Shown piece after piece: positions 8,579 to 17,529 of a stretch of DNA of 64,000 nucleotides; within the stretch, counting starts at the first letter, position 1; every line of letters begins with the position of its first letter. Below the pieces are notes generated by a model that was not told the origin of the DNA, ran no database searches, and saw only the letters and a program-made list of their open reading frames with translations. This DNA is from an uncultured Erythrobacter sp. (GTDB lineage: Bacteria; Pseudomonadota; Alphaproteobacteria; Sphingomonadales; Sphingomonadaceae), in NCBI GenBank assembly GCA_947501005.1, contig CANMTU010000001.1:1-64000 (forward strand), in the 5' to 3' direction. A program made the position numbers and the translations under genes.

Positions 8579-9796
8579 ATGGCCGTGCTGAACCTCCGCC
8601 CCACGCCGTTCTTCGCCAACAAGAACCAGGCATTCTGGAACCTGCAACTGGCCGGTTGGGGCGGGACGGCATTGCTGCGGGCGATGTCGGCCTTCGCCAA
8701 CGGGCAGTCGCTCGATGCACTGATCATCATCGTCATCGCGACGGTGACCGGCGTCTCGCTCAGCCTGATCATGTCGGTCGCCTATGCCTATCTCATCCGT
8801 CAGCGTCCGCTGGTCACGTGGAGCATCACCGTGATCGTGCTGGGCGTCGCGGTGGGGGTGTTCGCTTTCATCGACAGCTGGGTGCTGCAACTCATCCGGC
8901 CGGCGAACGAGGGGGAGTTCATCCGCCTGTTCCTCGGCCTGTATTCTTACGATCTCACCCTGCTCGGCGCGTGGTCGGCCCTGTATTACGCGATCAACTA
9001 CTTCCTCAAGGTGGAGCAGCAGGCAGACCGGCTCGAACGACTCGAGGCGCAGGCGACCAGCGCCCAGCTCGCCATGCTGCGCTATCAGCTCAATCCGCAT
9101 TTCCTGTTCAACACGCTCAATTCGATCAGCACGCTGGTGCTGCTGAAGCAGACGGAGGCGGCAAATGCGATGCTGACCCGGCTGTCGAGCTTTTTGCGCC
9201 ACACGCTGGTGACCCAGCCGGGCGGCAAGGTGACGGTCGCGCAGGAGATCGAGACGCTCAAGCTGTATCTCGGGATCGAGAAGATGCGGTTCGAGGACCG
9301 GTTGCAGAGCGAGTTCCGGGTGGAACCGGATGCGGCGGAAGCCTGCCTGCCCTCGATGCTGCTCCAGCCATTGATCGAGAATGCGATCAAATACGGGGTC
9401 AGCCCGCTGGAAGAGGGGGCGACGATCAGTCTTGTCGCGCAGGTCATCGGGCCGCGCCTGCGGGTCACCGTCGCCGATAGCGGGCCGGGGGTGAATGTCG
9501 GGGGGTCGGAAGGCGACCTGCCGGCGGTCATGGCGACGCACAAGCGCCGCGATTCGACCGGTGTCGGCCTCGCCAACATCCGCGACCGGCTGGCGCAGGC
9601 CTATGGCGACGATCACCGCTTCGAGATTCGCTCGCCCGAAAGCGGGGGATTCTCCGTCCTCATCGAGATTCCTTTCGAGACTATCGAGAAATCGGAGCCG
9701 TCCGTCGCACCGGGCAGGACGCACTGGCCGAAACAGTCCAGCCAGCCGCGCGTTGCCCCCAGTGATACGTCCAACAAGGTAAGCCAGACACCATGA
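8579..9796 (+). CDS. LytS-family sensor histidine kinase
   Basis: A 405-aa membrane kinase. About four to five hydrophobic segments occupy residues 20-145, then a short coiled coil (EQQADRLERLEAQ) leads to the His_kinase (LytS type) motif LNPHFLFNTLNS with the phospho-acceptor His. The ATPase domain contains LIENAIKYG (N-box), ADSGPG and GVGLANIRDRL. It lacks an obvious periplasmic sensor domain, so the signal may be read in the membrane. The stop overlaps the start of the LytTR regulator (ATGA), making them a co-translated two-component system. Confidence 0.93.
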   Translation: MAVLNLRPTPFFANKNQAFWNLQLAGWGGTALLRAMSAFANGQSLDALIIIVIATVTGVSLSLIMSVAYAYLIRQRPLVTWSITVIVLGVAVGVFAFIDSWVLQLIRPANEGEFIRLFLGLYSYDLTLLGAWSALYYAINYFLKVEQQADRLERLEAQATSAQLAMLRYQLNPHFLFNTLNSISTLVLLKQTEAANAMLTRLSSFLRHTLVTQPGGKVTVAQEIETLKLYLGIEKMRFEDRLQSEFRVEPDAAEACLPSMLLQPLIENAIKYGVSPLEEGATISLVAQVIGPRLRVTVADSGPGVNVGGSEGDLPAVMATHKRRDSTGVGLANIRDRLAQAYGDDHRFEIRSPESGGFSVLIEIPFETIEKSEPSVAPGRTHWPKQSSQPRVAPSDTSNKVSQTP

Positions 9797-10590
9797 CCAT
9801 CCGCACCATCCTCGTCGATGACGAGAAGCTCGCCATCCAGGGTCTGCAGCTGCGACTGGAGCCGTTCGAGGATGTCGAGATCATCGAGACCTGCCAGAAC
9901 GGGCGCGAGGCGATCCGCGCGATCAAGACCCTGAAGCCCGACCTGGTCTTCCTCGACATCCAGATGCCCGGCTTCGACGGGTTCAGCGTGGTCCAGGGAG
10001 TAATGGAGATCGAGCCGCCGCTGTTCGTCTTCGTCACCGCGTTCCAGGAACACGCCATCCGCGCGTTCGAGGCCAATGCAGTCAACTACCTGATGAAACC
10101 GGTCGACGAGGACAAGCTGGCCGACACGATCGAACGGGTGCGGCAGCGCCTGACCGAGAAGAAATCCACCGACGAGGCGGAGCGGCTGAAGAACGTCCTT
10201 TCCGAAGTGGCGCCCGAAGCGGTCGAGGATTTCGACGGCGACGAGGTGGATGCCGCCAGCCGCTACGAAAAGCTGATCAATGTGAAGGATCGCGGCCAGA
10301 TCTTCCGCGTGGAAGTCGGCACGATCGAGCATATCGAGGCCGCCGGCGACTATATGTGCATCTACACCGGCGACAATTCGCTGATCCTGCGCGAGACGAT
10401 GAAGGATCTCGAACGCCGGCTCGATCCGCGCAAGTTCCAGCGCGTCCACCGCTCGACCATCGTCAATCTCGACCAGGTGCGGCAAGTGAAGCCGCATACC
10501 AATGGCGAATGTTTCCTCGTCCTCGACAGCGGGGCGGAGGTGAAGGTGTCGCGCAGCTATCGCGACGTCGTGGCGCGGTTCGTGCATTGA
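9793..10590 (+). CDS. LytTR family response regulator
   Basis: A 265-aa transcription regulator. The receiver domain (1-120) has acidic pocket D9/D10, phospho-acceptor D55 (LVFLDIQMPG) and Lys in NYLMKPV. A linker leads to a LytTR DNA-binding domain (about 155-262) with KDRGQIFRVEVGTIEHIEA, the central GDYMCIYTG and the C-terminal FQRVHRSTIVNL. It pairs with the kinase upstream through a four-base overlap. Target genes are not visible; no obvious LytTR direct repeats were noticed in the flanking intergenic DNA. Confidence 0.95.
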   Translation: MTIRTILVDDEKLAIQGLQLRLEPFEDVEIIETCQNGREAIRAIKTLKPDLVFLDIQMPGFDGFSVVQGVMEIEPPLFVFVTAFQEHAIRAFEANAVNYLMKPVDEDKLADTIERVRQRLTEKKSTDEAERLKNVLSEVAPEAVEDFDGDEVDAASRYEKLINVKDRGQIFRVEVGTIEHIEAAGDYMCIYTGDNSLILRETMKDLERRLDPRKFQRVHRSTIVNLDQVRQVKPHTNGECFLVLDSGAEVKVSRSYRDVVARFVH

Positions 10591-10631
10591 GGTTTTAGGC
10601 AGGCTCGCAGTCCCGGGCCTGCCAACGCCAC

Positions 10632-10723
10632 CCGTTCGCACTGTGCTTGGCGAAGGGCTGCTTTTTCCTCTAGCGACGCCCTCGAAGCAGCCGGAGGGTG
10701 CTGCGACAGGCTCGGATCAACGG
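10632..10723. repeat. degenerate inverted REP-like element
   Basis: Between the LytTR gene and nadC two arms are arranged as an imperfect inverted repeat. The left arm starts CCGTTCGCACTGTGCTTGGC and the right arm reads CTGCGACAGGCTCGGATCAA then CGG. Both look like decayed copies of a short palindromic repeat of the form CGTTCGTGCTGAGC...GTCGAAG, which I recall as frequent in sphingomonad intergenic DNA. The match is imperfect and rests on memory of that repeat. Confidence 0.35.
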
Positions 10724-10731
10724 ATTTTGCC

Positions 10732-11592
10732 ATGGCTTTCGAACTGGACGGTTTCGACCTCGACACATTCGTTCGCGAAACGCTGGCCGAGGATCTGGGA
10801 GAGGGTCTTCCCGGCGGGGGGCGCGACGTCACCTCCGAAAGCGTCATTCCGGCCGATGCGCGCTTTGCCGGGGTGATGGACAGCCGCGATCCGATCCGGG
10901 TCGCCGGCCTGCCGGTGGCGAAGGCGTTCTTCCGCGCGTTCGATCCCGACATGACGGTCGAGATCCTGGTCGAGGAAGGCGCGAGCGTCGATCCGGGCAC
11001 CCACCTCATCCGGCTCGAAGGCAATGCCCGCGCCATGCTGACCGCCGAGCGCAGTGCATTGAACACCGTCCAGCACTTGTCCGGCATCGCGACGCTGGTG
11101 CGCGCTTACGTCGATGCGATGGCCAATCCCGATTGCACGCTGCTCGATACCCGCAAGACCATTCCCGGCCTGCGTCACCTTGAAAAATACGCCGTGCGCA
11201 TGGGCGGCGGCGCGAACCACCGGATGGGGTTGTGGGATGCGGCGATGATCAAGGACAATCACGTGCTCGTCGCCGGCAGCGTGGGCGAGGCGGTGCGCCG
11301 CGCGGTCGCGGCGGGTGTGAGCGACATCATCTGCGAGGTCGACCGGATCGACCAGATCGAACCCGCGCTGGACGCAGGCGCGACGCGGCTACTGCTCGAC
11401 AACATGGCCCCCGACCTGCTGCGCGAAGCGGTGATGCGTGTCGCGGGCCGGGTGCCGACCGAGGCGAGCGGCGGCATCTCGCTCGATACGATCCGCGCCA
11501 AGGCGGCGACCGGGGTGGACTACGTTTCGGTCGGCCGCCTCACGCAGAGCGCACCCGCGGCGGATATCGGACTGGACTTCACCCCGTTGTGA
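10732..11592 (+). CDS. nadC: nicotinate-nucleotide pyrophosphorylase (carboxylating)
   Basis: A 286-aa quinolinate phosphoribosyltransferase, which makes nicotinate mononucleotide, CO2 and pyrophosphate from quinolinate and PRPP in de novo NAD synthesis. Family hallmarks are present: ERSALNTVQHLSGIAT, the DTRKTIPGLR active-site loop, HRMGLWDAAMIKDNH and the C-terminal ASGGISLDTIRAKAATGVDY. Length is normal. Its 3' end overlaps the end of convergent tadA by 14 bases. nadA and nadB are not in the window. Confidence 0.97.
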   Translation: MAFELDGFDLDTFVRETLAEDLGEGLPGGGRDVTSESVIPADARFAGVMDSRDPIRVAGLPVAKAFFRAFDPDMTVEILVEEGASVDPGTHLIRLEGNARAMLTAERSALNTVQHLSGIATLVRAYVDAMANPDCTLLDTRKTIPGLRHLEKYAVRMGGGANHRMGLWDAAMIKDNHVLVAGSVGEAVRRAVAAGVSDIICEVDRIDQIEPALDAGATRLLLDNMAPDLLREAVMRVAGRVPTEASGGISLDTIRAKAATGVDYVSVGRLTQSAPAADIGLDFTPL

Positions 11593-12052
11593 GCGGGTCG
11601 CGGCGCTGGCGGAAGAAGGCGCGCAGCAGGTCGGCGGATCGCTCATCACCTATGCCGGAGTAGATTTCGGGGCGGTGCAGGCAGCCGGGCTGGTCGAACA
11701 GGCGCGGTCCGTGTTCCACCGCGCCGCCCTTGGGATCGGCGGCTGCGTAATAGAGCCGCGCGATCCGGGCGTGGACCATCGCACCCGCGCACATCGCGCA
11801 CGGCTCCAACGTGACCCACAGGTCGCAGCCGTCGAGCCGCTCCCGCCCCAGCGCTGCCGCTGCTCGCCTGATTGCGAGGATTTCGGCATGTGCGGTAGGA
11901 TCGTGATCCGCGCGCGGAGAATTATGCGCCTCGGCCACAATCTCGCCGCCCAGCATGACGAGCGCCCCGACCGGCACCTCGCCTTCCGCAGCCGAGCCTT
12001 GCGCGAGTTCGAGTGCGCGTTCCATCGGGCGGGGCAGGGTCCAGCGAGCCAT
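11579..12052 (-). CDS. tadA: tRNA-specific adenosine deaminase (TadA-type nucleoside deaminase)
   Basis: A 157-aa cytidine/deoxycytidylate-deaminase-fold protein. The zinc site is complete: HAEILAI (His and the catalytic Glu) and PCAMCAGAM (two Cys), the PCxMCxGA form typical of TadA, which converts A34 to inosine in tRNA-Arg(ACG). The ending LLRAFFRQRR also fits TadA. The ATG at 12052 (MARWTLPRPMERALELA) is preferred; a longer in-frame start adds an atypical tail. It overlaps nadC tail-to-tail. Confidence 0.92.
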   Translation of the reverse strand: MARWTLPRPMERALELAQGSAAEGEVPVGALVMLGGEIVAEAHNSPRADHDPTAHAEILAIRRAAAALGRERLDGCDLWVTLEPCAMCAGAMVHARIARLYYAAADPKGGAVEHGPRLFDQPGCLHRPEIYSGIGDERSADLLRAFFRQRRDPLTTG

Positions 12053-12093
12053 CGCGCCAGCGCTAGCGAGCCAGGGCGAAGGGCGCAACGCGC

Positions 12094-12122
12094 TTGACGA
12101 TTCGCAGGAGCGCGGTTATGCG
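12094..12122 (+). promoter_or_regulatory. candidate sigma70-type promoter for rpmB
   Basis: TTGACG (12094-12099) is followed after 17 bases by TATGCG (12117-12122), a reasonable -35/-10 pair, about 90 bases upstream of the rpmB ATG in an otherwise gene-free 158-base gap. Only the -35 half is strong; the -10 is weak. Confidence 0.35.
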
Positions 12123-12210
12123 CGCCGCTTTCCGGGACAACGCCGAGCCCTGCGGCCCGCATTGCGGGACGAGGCAGACGCGCCCGCCCATTCGAACGAG
12201 AGACTTCATC

Positions 12211-12501
12211 ATGTCGCGCATCTGCGAACTCACCGGCAAGGGCCGTCAGGTCGGCCACAATGTGAGCCACGCCAACAACAAGACCAAGAAGGTCTTCCTG
12301 CCGAACCTGCAGAACGTGACGCTGCTGAGCGAGAAGCTCGATCGCAGCTTCAAGTTCCGCGTGTCGACGCACGGCCTGCGCTCGGTGGAGCATAATGGCG
12401 GGCTCGACAACTGGCTGATGAAGACGCGCGACGAGAAGCTTTCGTCCCGCGCCCTCAAGGTGAAGCGCGAACTCAAGAAGGCGGCTGTCGAAGCCGCTTG
12501 A
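12211..12501 (+). CDS. rpmB: 50S ribosomal protein L28
   Basis: A 96-aa L28 protein starting [20 protein letters not shown], with the [13 protein letters not shown] block and a [16 protein letters not shown] region typical of alphaproteobacterial L28. It is highly basic, as expected for a ribosomal subunit component. It is monocistronic: no gene follows on the same strand within 300 bases and a GC hairpin lies directly after the stop. Confidence 0.98.
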   Translation: MSRICELTGKGRQVGHNVSHANNKTKKVFLPNLQNVTLLSEKLDRSFKFRVSTHGLRSVEHNGGLDNWLMKTRDEKLSSRALKVKRELKKAAVEAA

Positions 12502-12507
12502 GTGCGC

Positions 12508-12532
12508 GGCGCCTTCGGGCGCCTCCTCCTTG
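12508..12532 (+). terminator. rho-independent-like terminator after rpmB
   Basis: A perfect 6-bp stem GGCGCC-TTCG-GGCGCC with a stable TTCG tetraloop starts seven bases after the rpmB stop. It is followed by a pyrimidine-rich tract (TCCTCCTTGT) with few T residues, so the hairpin is clear but the U-tract is weak. Confidence 0.65.
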
Positions 12533-12593
12533 TCTACTGGTCAGGCGCTCGGAGCGATCCGGGCGCTTTGCCGTGTCGGCACGCCGTGCGGGT

Positions 12594-13559
12594 TTATGGT
12601 TGCGGCCAGATCAGCTTGAGTAGCAGGGTGCGCTGGAAATGGGCGAAATTGTCGTCCGAAATCAGCCACACCGCCCAGTCGCCGTCCGGCTCCACGGTCA
12701 CCGCCGCGCCTTCGTAATTGTCGGTCGGGAGCGGCTCGACGATGTCGGCCAACGTTTCGCTTTCCAGCACCTCGCCCTTTTCAATGCCCGCCGGATCGGC
12801 CGTCATCAGCCGCACCGCGAACCGCAAGGGCCAACCCAGCACCAATTTGCGCAGGATCACGAGCATCCGCCCGTCGGGCAGTAGGGTCGCTTCCGCCGTG
12901 TTGAAGCCCTCCGCCCCACGAAACCGGAAGCGCAGCGGTTGGCCGCCCAGCATCGGATCGCGGGCGAACAGCAAGCCTTCGTGCAGCCCGTCGCCCAGCG
13001 ATTCCTCGGCGAGGACGAGGAATTGGCCGTCCGCCAGCCGGACGAACGCCTCCGCCCCGGTATTGTCCGACCACTCCTTCATCGCCTTCGGCTGCACCTG
13101 TTGCTGCTTCACCAGTTCGGGCGAAAACCGGTAGATCGCATTGAACTGCTCCAGCCCCGCCCAGACGAGGCCGGTCTGCGGATCCGCGGTCAGCGATTCG
13201 ATATCGATCCGCCGCTTGTCGATCCGCCCATTGTCGAGGAACCGGTCCAGTTCCGGCGCGCGTGCGGAGCGATCGGGCCGGGGCAGATACATCAGCCGGC
13301 CCGCATCGCTGGCAGCCAGGAATTGGTCGCCCTTCTGCGCGAGGAGGGCGGAATAGCCGCCGAAACGATCGTTCCTGCTGCTCAGCACCCACGCGCTCTC
13401 CAGCGTCAGCGGCCCGGTGCGCAGGCGATCGATCCGAAGCTTGCCGATCTCGACCGGCGAGACGAAGTCCGGCGGGGGCGGCGTCTCGCGCACGAAGGTT
13501 CCTGGCGTGAGGGCAAGCATTGTCACGGCGAGCAGGACGAGGCGGATGGTGCGGCGCAT
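12594..13559 (-). CDS. esterase-like activity of phytase family protein
   Basis: A 321-aa exported protein with an N-terminal signal segment (MRRTIRLVLLAVTMLALTPG). The rest matches the 'esterase-like activity of phytase' beta-propeller family: FGGYSALLAQKGDQFLAASD, a DIESLTADPQTGLVWAGLE block, GAEAFVRLADGQFLVLAEES and NYEGAAVTVEPDGD. The proposed fold carries conserved Asp/Glu metal sites; the natural substrate is unknown. The stop of the gene is in the intergenic space after rpmB, so the two converge. Confidence 0.85.
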   Translation of the reverse strand: MRRTIRLVLLAVTMLALTPGTFVRETPPPPDFVSPVEIGKLRIDRLRTGPLTLESAWVLSSRNDRFGGYSALLAQKGDQFLAASDAGRLMYLPRPDRSARAPELDRFLDNGRIDKRRIDIESLTADPQTGLVWAGLEQFNAIYRFSPELVKQQQVQPKAMKEWSDNTGAEAFVRLADGQFLVLAEESLGDGLHEGLLFARDPMLGGQPLRFRFRGAEGFNTAEATLLPDGRMLVILRKLVLGWPLRFAVRLMTADPAGIEKGEVLESETLADIVEPLPTDNYEGAAVTVEPDGDWAVWLISDDNFAHFQRTLLLKLIWPQP

Positions 13560-13587
13560 GGGGGCTGGAACTTGCGGCGGCGCGGGG

Positions 13588-14499
13588 TCAGGGCATCGGC
13601 GGCAGGAACAGCAGCGGATCGAGCCGCGTGTCGCGCCACTTGATGCTCCAGTGCAGATGCGGCCCGGTTGCCCGGCCTGTCGCGCCGATCCGGCCGAGCG
13701 GCTGGCCCTGCTTCACCGCCTGCCCTTCGCGCACCAGCAGTTCGGAGGAATGGAGGAAGGCGCTGTTGAGGCCCTGCCCGTGATCGATGATCAATAGCCG
13801 CCCCTCGAGGCTGAAATCCTCCGCCGCCAGCGTCACCACGCCGTCCGCCGGGGCAACGTAAGTGGTGCCCTGGCCGCCCGCGATGTCGAGGCCGGAATGG
13901 TAGCTGCCGGGTTCGCCGCGATAGATGCGCTGCGAGCCGAACCGGCCGGAAATGCGCCCGGTCGCCGGCCAGATGAAATCCTGCCGCCAGCCCGCGCTGC
14001 CCGTCTCGTCCGCGCGCGCCGCTGCGATCGCTTCGAGTTCTGGGCGGCGCCTGCGCATGAATGCTGCGGATGCCCCGCCCGTGCCGCGCGCGACGTTGAC
14101 CCGTTCGATGTTCCAGTTGCGCGGCGCGACATTCAGCGGGCTGGTAATGATCCGCCCGTCGGCCAGAGTCGCGCTTAACATCGCGGTCGGCCCGGCGTCG
14201 CGGTCGAACCCGGCGAAGAAGCGGCCGTCCTCGCCGAGTGTCAGGGCGGTCTCGCCGATGCGCGCCGAAACCGCGCCGCCGGGCGCCTGCCCGCGAATCC
14301 ATCCGCCCTGTTCGAGCTGTCCGCCGAAGGAGAAGATTTCCGGGCGGGTTGGAGACGGCGCGGGGGCGGGCGCGGCGCGAACCGGCTGCACGACTGGCGT
14401 CGGGGCCGGTTCGACCACCGGCGCGCTTCCGCCCTGCGGGATGCAAGCGGAGAGCGGGAGGGTGAGGATGGCGAAGGCTGCGACCGAACCGCGTCTCAC
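13588..14499 (-). CDS. M23 family peptidase, predicted lipoprotein
   Basis: A 303-aa envelope protein. The lipobox LSAC predicts lipidation at Cys19. A Pro/Ala/Val-rich linker (20-52) and a beta region follow, then a LytM/M23 domain at about 180-300. The zinc ligands are intact: HSGLD (His and Asp) and GPHLHW (HxH). It therefore looks catalytically competent for peptidoglycan cross-links rather than a degenerate activator. Its start overlaps the DUF2093 gene stop (ATGA), so both share an mRNA, with the phytase-like gene 28 bases downstream. Confidence 0.93.
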   Translation of the reverse strand: MRRGSVAAFAILTLPLSACIPQGGSAPVVEPAPTPVVQPVRAAPAPAPSPTRPEIFSFGGQLEQGGWIRGQAPGGAVSARIGETALTLGEDGRFFAGFDRDAGPTAMLSATLADGRIITSPLNVAPRNWNIERVNVARGTGGASAAFMRRRRPELEAIAAARADETGSAGWRQDFIWPATGRISGRFGSQRIYRGEPGSYHSGLDIAGGQGTTYVAPADGVVTLAAEDFSLEGRLLIIDHGQGLNSAFLHSSELLVREGQAVKQGQPLGRIGATGRATGPHLHWSIKWRDTRLDPLLFLPPMP

Positions 14500-14705
14500 G
14501 GTTTCAACCGCTCCGTCGCGAGGCGGGCCGTCGCATAGGGTTCCTGATGCTCGACCGACCAGTAGCGCAGTTCTTCCAGCGGGATCGGCACGCCGCTCTG
14601 GGCGCAGGTGACGTATTGGCCCGCGCGGATCACGCGAAAGCCGTTGGGCCCGTATTGCAGTTTCGCCTCGCCCGGAGTGCGACCGGAATCCTTGTTCATC
14701 AGCAT
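14496..14705 (-). CDS. DUF2093 domain-containing protein
   Basis: A 69-aa cytoplasmic protein matching the small alphaproteobacterial DUF2093 family: GEAKLQYGPNGFRVIRAGQY, CAQSGVPIPLEELRYWSVE and a terminal QEPYATARLATER. It is full length for the family, function unknown. It is translationally coupled to the M23 lipoprotein through a four-base overlap and lies 24 bases after xseA, a common neighbourhood for this family. Confidence 0.9.
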   Translation of the reverse strand: MLMNKDSGRTPGEAKLQYGPNGFRVIRAGQYVTCAQSGVPIPLEELRYWSVEHQEPYATARLATERLKP

Positions 14706-14729
14706 GCTGGCAGGCCTAGCAGGCGCGGC

Positions 14730-16205
14730 CTAACCGAACAAATCTTCCTGCGCCGCCGCGCCCGATTTTCGTGTCTGCGCGCGTTTGCGGGGGGCTGGCG
14801 GGGCGGGCGAGTGCGCTACGCCTTCCGCGCCGGTAACCGCCGCCAGCTCGCCGTCGCGGAATTTCAGGGTCAGCGCGCCCGCCGCCTCGGCCGCGGCGCG
14901 ATCGGTCAACGTGTTGCCTGCGCGGTCGGTGACGCGCACGAAACCGCGTTGCAGCACGGTGTCGGGATCGAGCGAGCGCATCACCCGCTCCAGCCCGGCC
15001 AGCCGTTCGCGCCGGTCTGCCAGCGGGCGGCGGATCAGCGCGGGCGACAGGCGCTGCGCCGCCAGCGATGCCCGGGCCTCGCGCAGATTGCGTTGCATCA
15101 GGGCCGGCGTCATGCGCAGCTCGGTCAGCCGTTCGCGACCCGCCGCCGCCCGGTCGACCAGTCCGCGTCGCAGGCGTTCGGCCAGATCGTCGAGCCGCTG
15201 CGCCTGCGGTTGCAGGAGCGTGTCGGGCCGGGGCAGACGCTCGGCCCGCGCTGCCAGCCGCTCGCGCCCGATGGCGACTGGCCGCATCGCGCATTGCCGC
15301 TGGCGGTGGACATAATCGGCCAGCGTCGCGGCAAGTTCGGCGCGGACCGGCACGGCCATCTCGGCGGCGGCGGTGGGGGTGGGGGCGCGGCGGTCGGCGG
15401 CATGGTCGGCCAATGTCGTATCGGTTTCGTGCCCGACCGCGCTGATCGTGGGGATGGAGCATTCCGCGATGGCGCGCACCACCACCTCCTCGTTGAAGCT
15501 CCACAGATCCTCGATCGAGCCGCCGCCGCGCGCCACGATGACAAGGTCCGGCCGGTCGGGATGATCCGCCGGCATGGCGGAAAAGCCGCGCACCGCGTCC
15601 GCCACCTGCTGCGCCGCGCCCTGCCCCTGCACCAGCACCGGCCACACGATCACCCGGCTCGGGAAACGGTCGGCCAGGCGGTGGAGAATGTCGCGAATCA
15701 CTGCCCCGGTGGGCGAGGTCACCACGCCGATGGTTGCGGGCAGATAGGGCAGCGGCCGCTTGCGCTGCGCATCGAACAGCCCCTCTGCCGCCAACCGCGC
15801 CTTGGTCTTTTCCAGCAGCGCGAGCAGCGCGCCTTCGCCGGCCAGCTCCATCCGCTCGATCACGATCTGGTATTTCGAGCGGCCGGGATAGGTCGTCAGC
15901 TTCCCCGTTGCGATCACCTCCAGCCCGTCTTCCGGCTGGAACGGCAGGCGCGCGGCGCCGCTGCGCCACATCACCCCATCGATCACCGCCTTCTCGTCCT
16001 TGAGGCAGGTATAGAGATGCCCGCTCGCCGCGCGTTTCACGCCGGACAACTCGCCGCGCAGGCGGACGAAGCCGAACTGATCCTCCACCGTGCGTTTCAG
16101 CCGGGCGGAAATCTCGCTCACCGACAACGGCGCGGCGTTGTCGCCGGTGCGGCCCTTCGCTACCAGATCGGCATCTTCGCTATCGGACGGGAAATCGGCG
16201 GGCAT
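14730..16205 (-). CDS. xseA: exodeoxyribonuclease VII large subunit
   Basis: A 491-aa large subunit of ExoVII, which degrades single-stranded DNA from both ends. The N-terminal OB domain contains [19 protein letters not shown]. The catalytic region carries [15 protein letters not shown], the Gly-rich [13 protein letters not shown] and [13 protein letters not shown] coiled-coil stalk (about 285-420) and the C-terminal [12 protein letters not shown] follow. The ATG at 16205 ([14 protein letters not shown]) gives the usual N-terminus; an upstream start would run deep into purD. The start codon shares CATG (16203-16206) with divergent purD. xseB is not in the window. Confidence 0.96.
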   Translation of the reverse strand: MPADFPSDSEDADLVAKGRTGDNAAPLSVSEISARLKRTVEDQFGFVRLRGELSGVKRAASGHLYTCLKDEKAVIDGVMWRSGAARLPFQPEDGLEVIATGKLTTYPGRSKYQIVIERMELAGEGALLALLEKTKARLAAEGLFDAQRKRPLPYLPATIGVVTSPTGAVIRDILHRLADRFPSRVIVWPVLVQGQGAAQQVADAVRGFSAMPADHPDRPDLVIVARGGGSIEDLWSFNEEVVVRAIAECSIPTISAVGHETDTTLADHAADRRAPTPTAAAEMAVPVRAELAATLADYVHRQRQCAMRPVAIGRERLAARAERLPRPDTLLQPQAQRLDDLAERLRRGLVDRAAAGRERLTELRMTPALMQRNLREARASLAAQRLSPALIRRPLADRRERLAGLERVMRSLDPDTVLQRGFVRVTDRAGNTLTDRAAAEAAGALTLKFRDGELAAVTGAEGVAHSPAPPAPRKRAQTRKSGAAAQEDLFG

Positions 16206-17478
16206 GAATATCCTTTTGCTGGGCAGCGGCGGCCGCGAACATGCGCTTGCCTGGAAAATGGCGCAATCGCCGCGCTGCGACAAGCTTTGGGCGAGCCCGG
16301 GCAATCCCGGCATCGCCGAACACGCGGAATGCACTGCGCTCGACATGGCCGACCATGCTGCCGTGGCCGCGTTCTGCCGTCAGCACGCGATCGGCCTCGT
16401 CGTCATCGGCCCGGAAGCGCCGCTGGTCGACGGGCTGGCCGATTCGCTGCGGGAGGCGGGCGTCCCCGTGTTCGGCCCGTCGCAGGCGGCCGCCCGGCTC
16501 GAGGGGAGCAAAAGCTTCACCAAGGAACTGTGCCAACGCGCCGGTATTCCCACCGCGAAATTCGTGCGCTGCACCGCGCTGGAGGCGGCGTGGGGCGCGC
16601 TCAAGCAATTCGATCCGCCCTTCGTCCTCAAGGCCGACGGGCTGGCGGCGGGCAAGGGCGTGGTCATCGCCGAAACCCGCGAAGAGGCGCAGCACGCGCT
16701 GGCCGAAATGTTCGACGGGCGGTTCGGCCCGGCGGGCAGCGAAGTGGTGATCGAACAATTCCTCAGCGGCGAGGAGGCGAGCTTCTTCGCGCTGACCGAC
16801 GGGGAAACCATCGTGCCGCTCGGCAGCGCGCAGGATCACAAGCGCGTGGGCGAGGGGGATACCGGCCCCAATACCGGCGGCATGGGCGCCTATTCGCCTG
16901 CCCCGGTGCTGACGCCCCCGCTCGAGGCGCAAGTCATGCGCGAGATCGTCGCGCCGACGGTGCGGACCATGCGCGAGGAAGGCTATCCCTATTCGGGCGT
17001 GCTCTATGCCGGGCTAATGTTGACGCCAAGCGGCCCGCAGCTGATCGAATACAATGCGCGTTTCGGCGATCCCGAATGCCAGGTGCTGATGATGCGGCTG
17101 GAAAGCGATCTGGTCGACCTCATGCTGGCCTGTGCGCAAGGCCGGTTGGGCGACATCGCGCGGCCTGCACTGGCGGACGATTTCGCGCTGACCGTCGTGA
17201 TGGCGGCCGAGGGTTACCCCGATACGCCGGCGAAGGGCGGCAACATCGAATTGGGCGAGGCCGAAAAGGACGGCGCAAAGGTCTTCCACGCCGGCACGGC
17301 GCGCGCTGGCGGGGCGCTGACGGCAAATGGCGGGCGCGTCCTCAACGTCACCGCCCGCGGCGTCAGCGCGAGCGAAGCCCAGCGCCGCGCCTATGCGGCT
17401 GTCGATGCCATCGACTTTCCCACCGGTTTCTGCCGCCGCGACATCGGCCAGCGCGAAGTGCGCCGCGAACGCGGGTAG
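16204..17478 (+). CDS. purD: phosphoribosylamine-glycine ligase (GARS)
   Basis: A 424-aa ATP-grasp enzyme for the second step of purine synthesis (phosphoribosylamine, glycine and ATP to GAR). It opens with the canonical [18 protein letters not shown], so the start is certain. The ATP-grasp core has [17 protein letters not shown], and the substrate/metal region reads [10 protein letters not shown] and [13 protein letters not shown]. The C-terminal domain is complete. It is divergent from xseA with overlapping start codons, so its promoter must lie within the xseA coding region. Confidence 0.97.
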   Translation: MNILLLGSGGREHALAWKMAQSPRCDKLWASPGNPGIAEHAECTALDMADHAAVAAFCRQHAIGLVVIGPEAPLVDGLADSLREAGVPVFGPSQAAARLEGSKSFTKELCQRAGIPTAKFVRCTALEAAWGALKQFDPPFVLKADGLAAGKGVVIAETREEAQHALAEMFDGRFGPAGSEVVIEQFLSGEEASFFALTDGETIVPLGSAQDHKRVGEGDTGPNTGGMGAYSPAPVLTPPLEAQVMREIVAPTVRTMREEGYPYSGVLYAGLMLTPSGPQLIEYNARFGDPECQVLMMRLESDLVDLMLACAQGRLGDIARPALADDFALTVVMAAEGYPDTPAKGGNIELGEAEKDGAKVFHAGTARAGGALTANGGRVLNVTARGVSASEAQRRAYAAVDAIDFPTGFCRRDIGQREVRRERG

Positions 17479-17529
17479 CGAGATCCTCGGGCTGGAGACG
17501 GCCAACCGGTACGGCGAACGCGCGACCAG

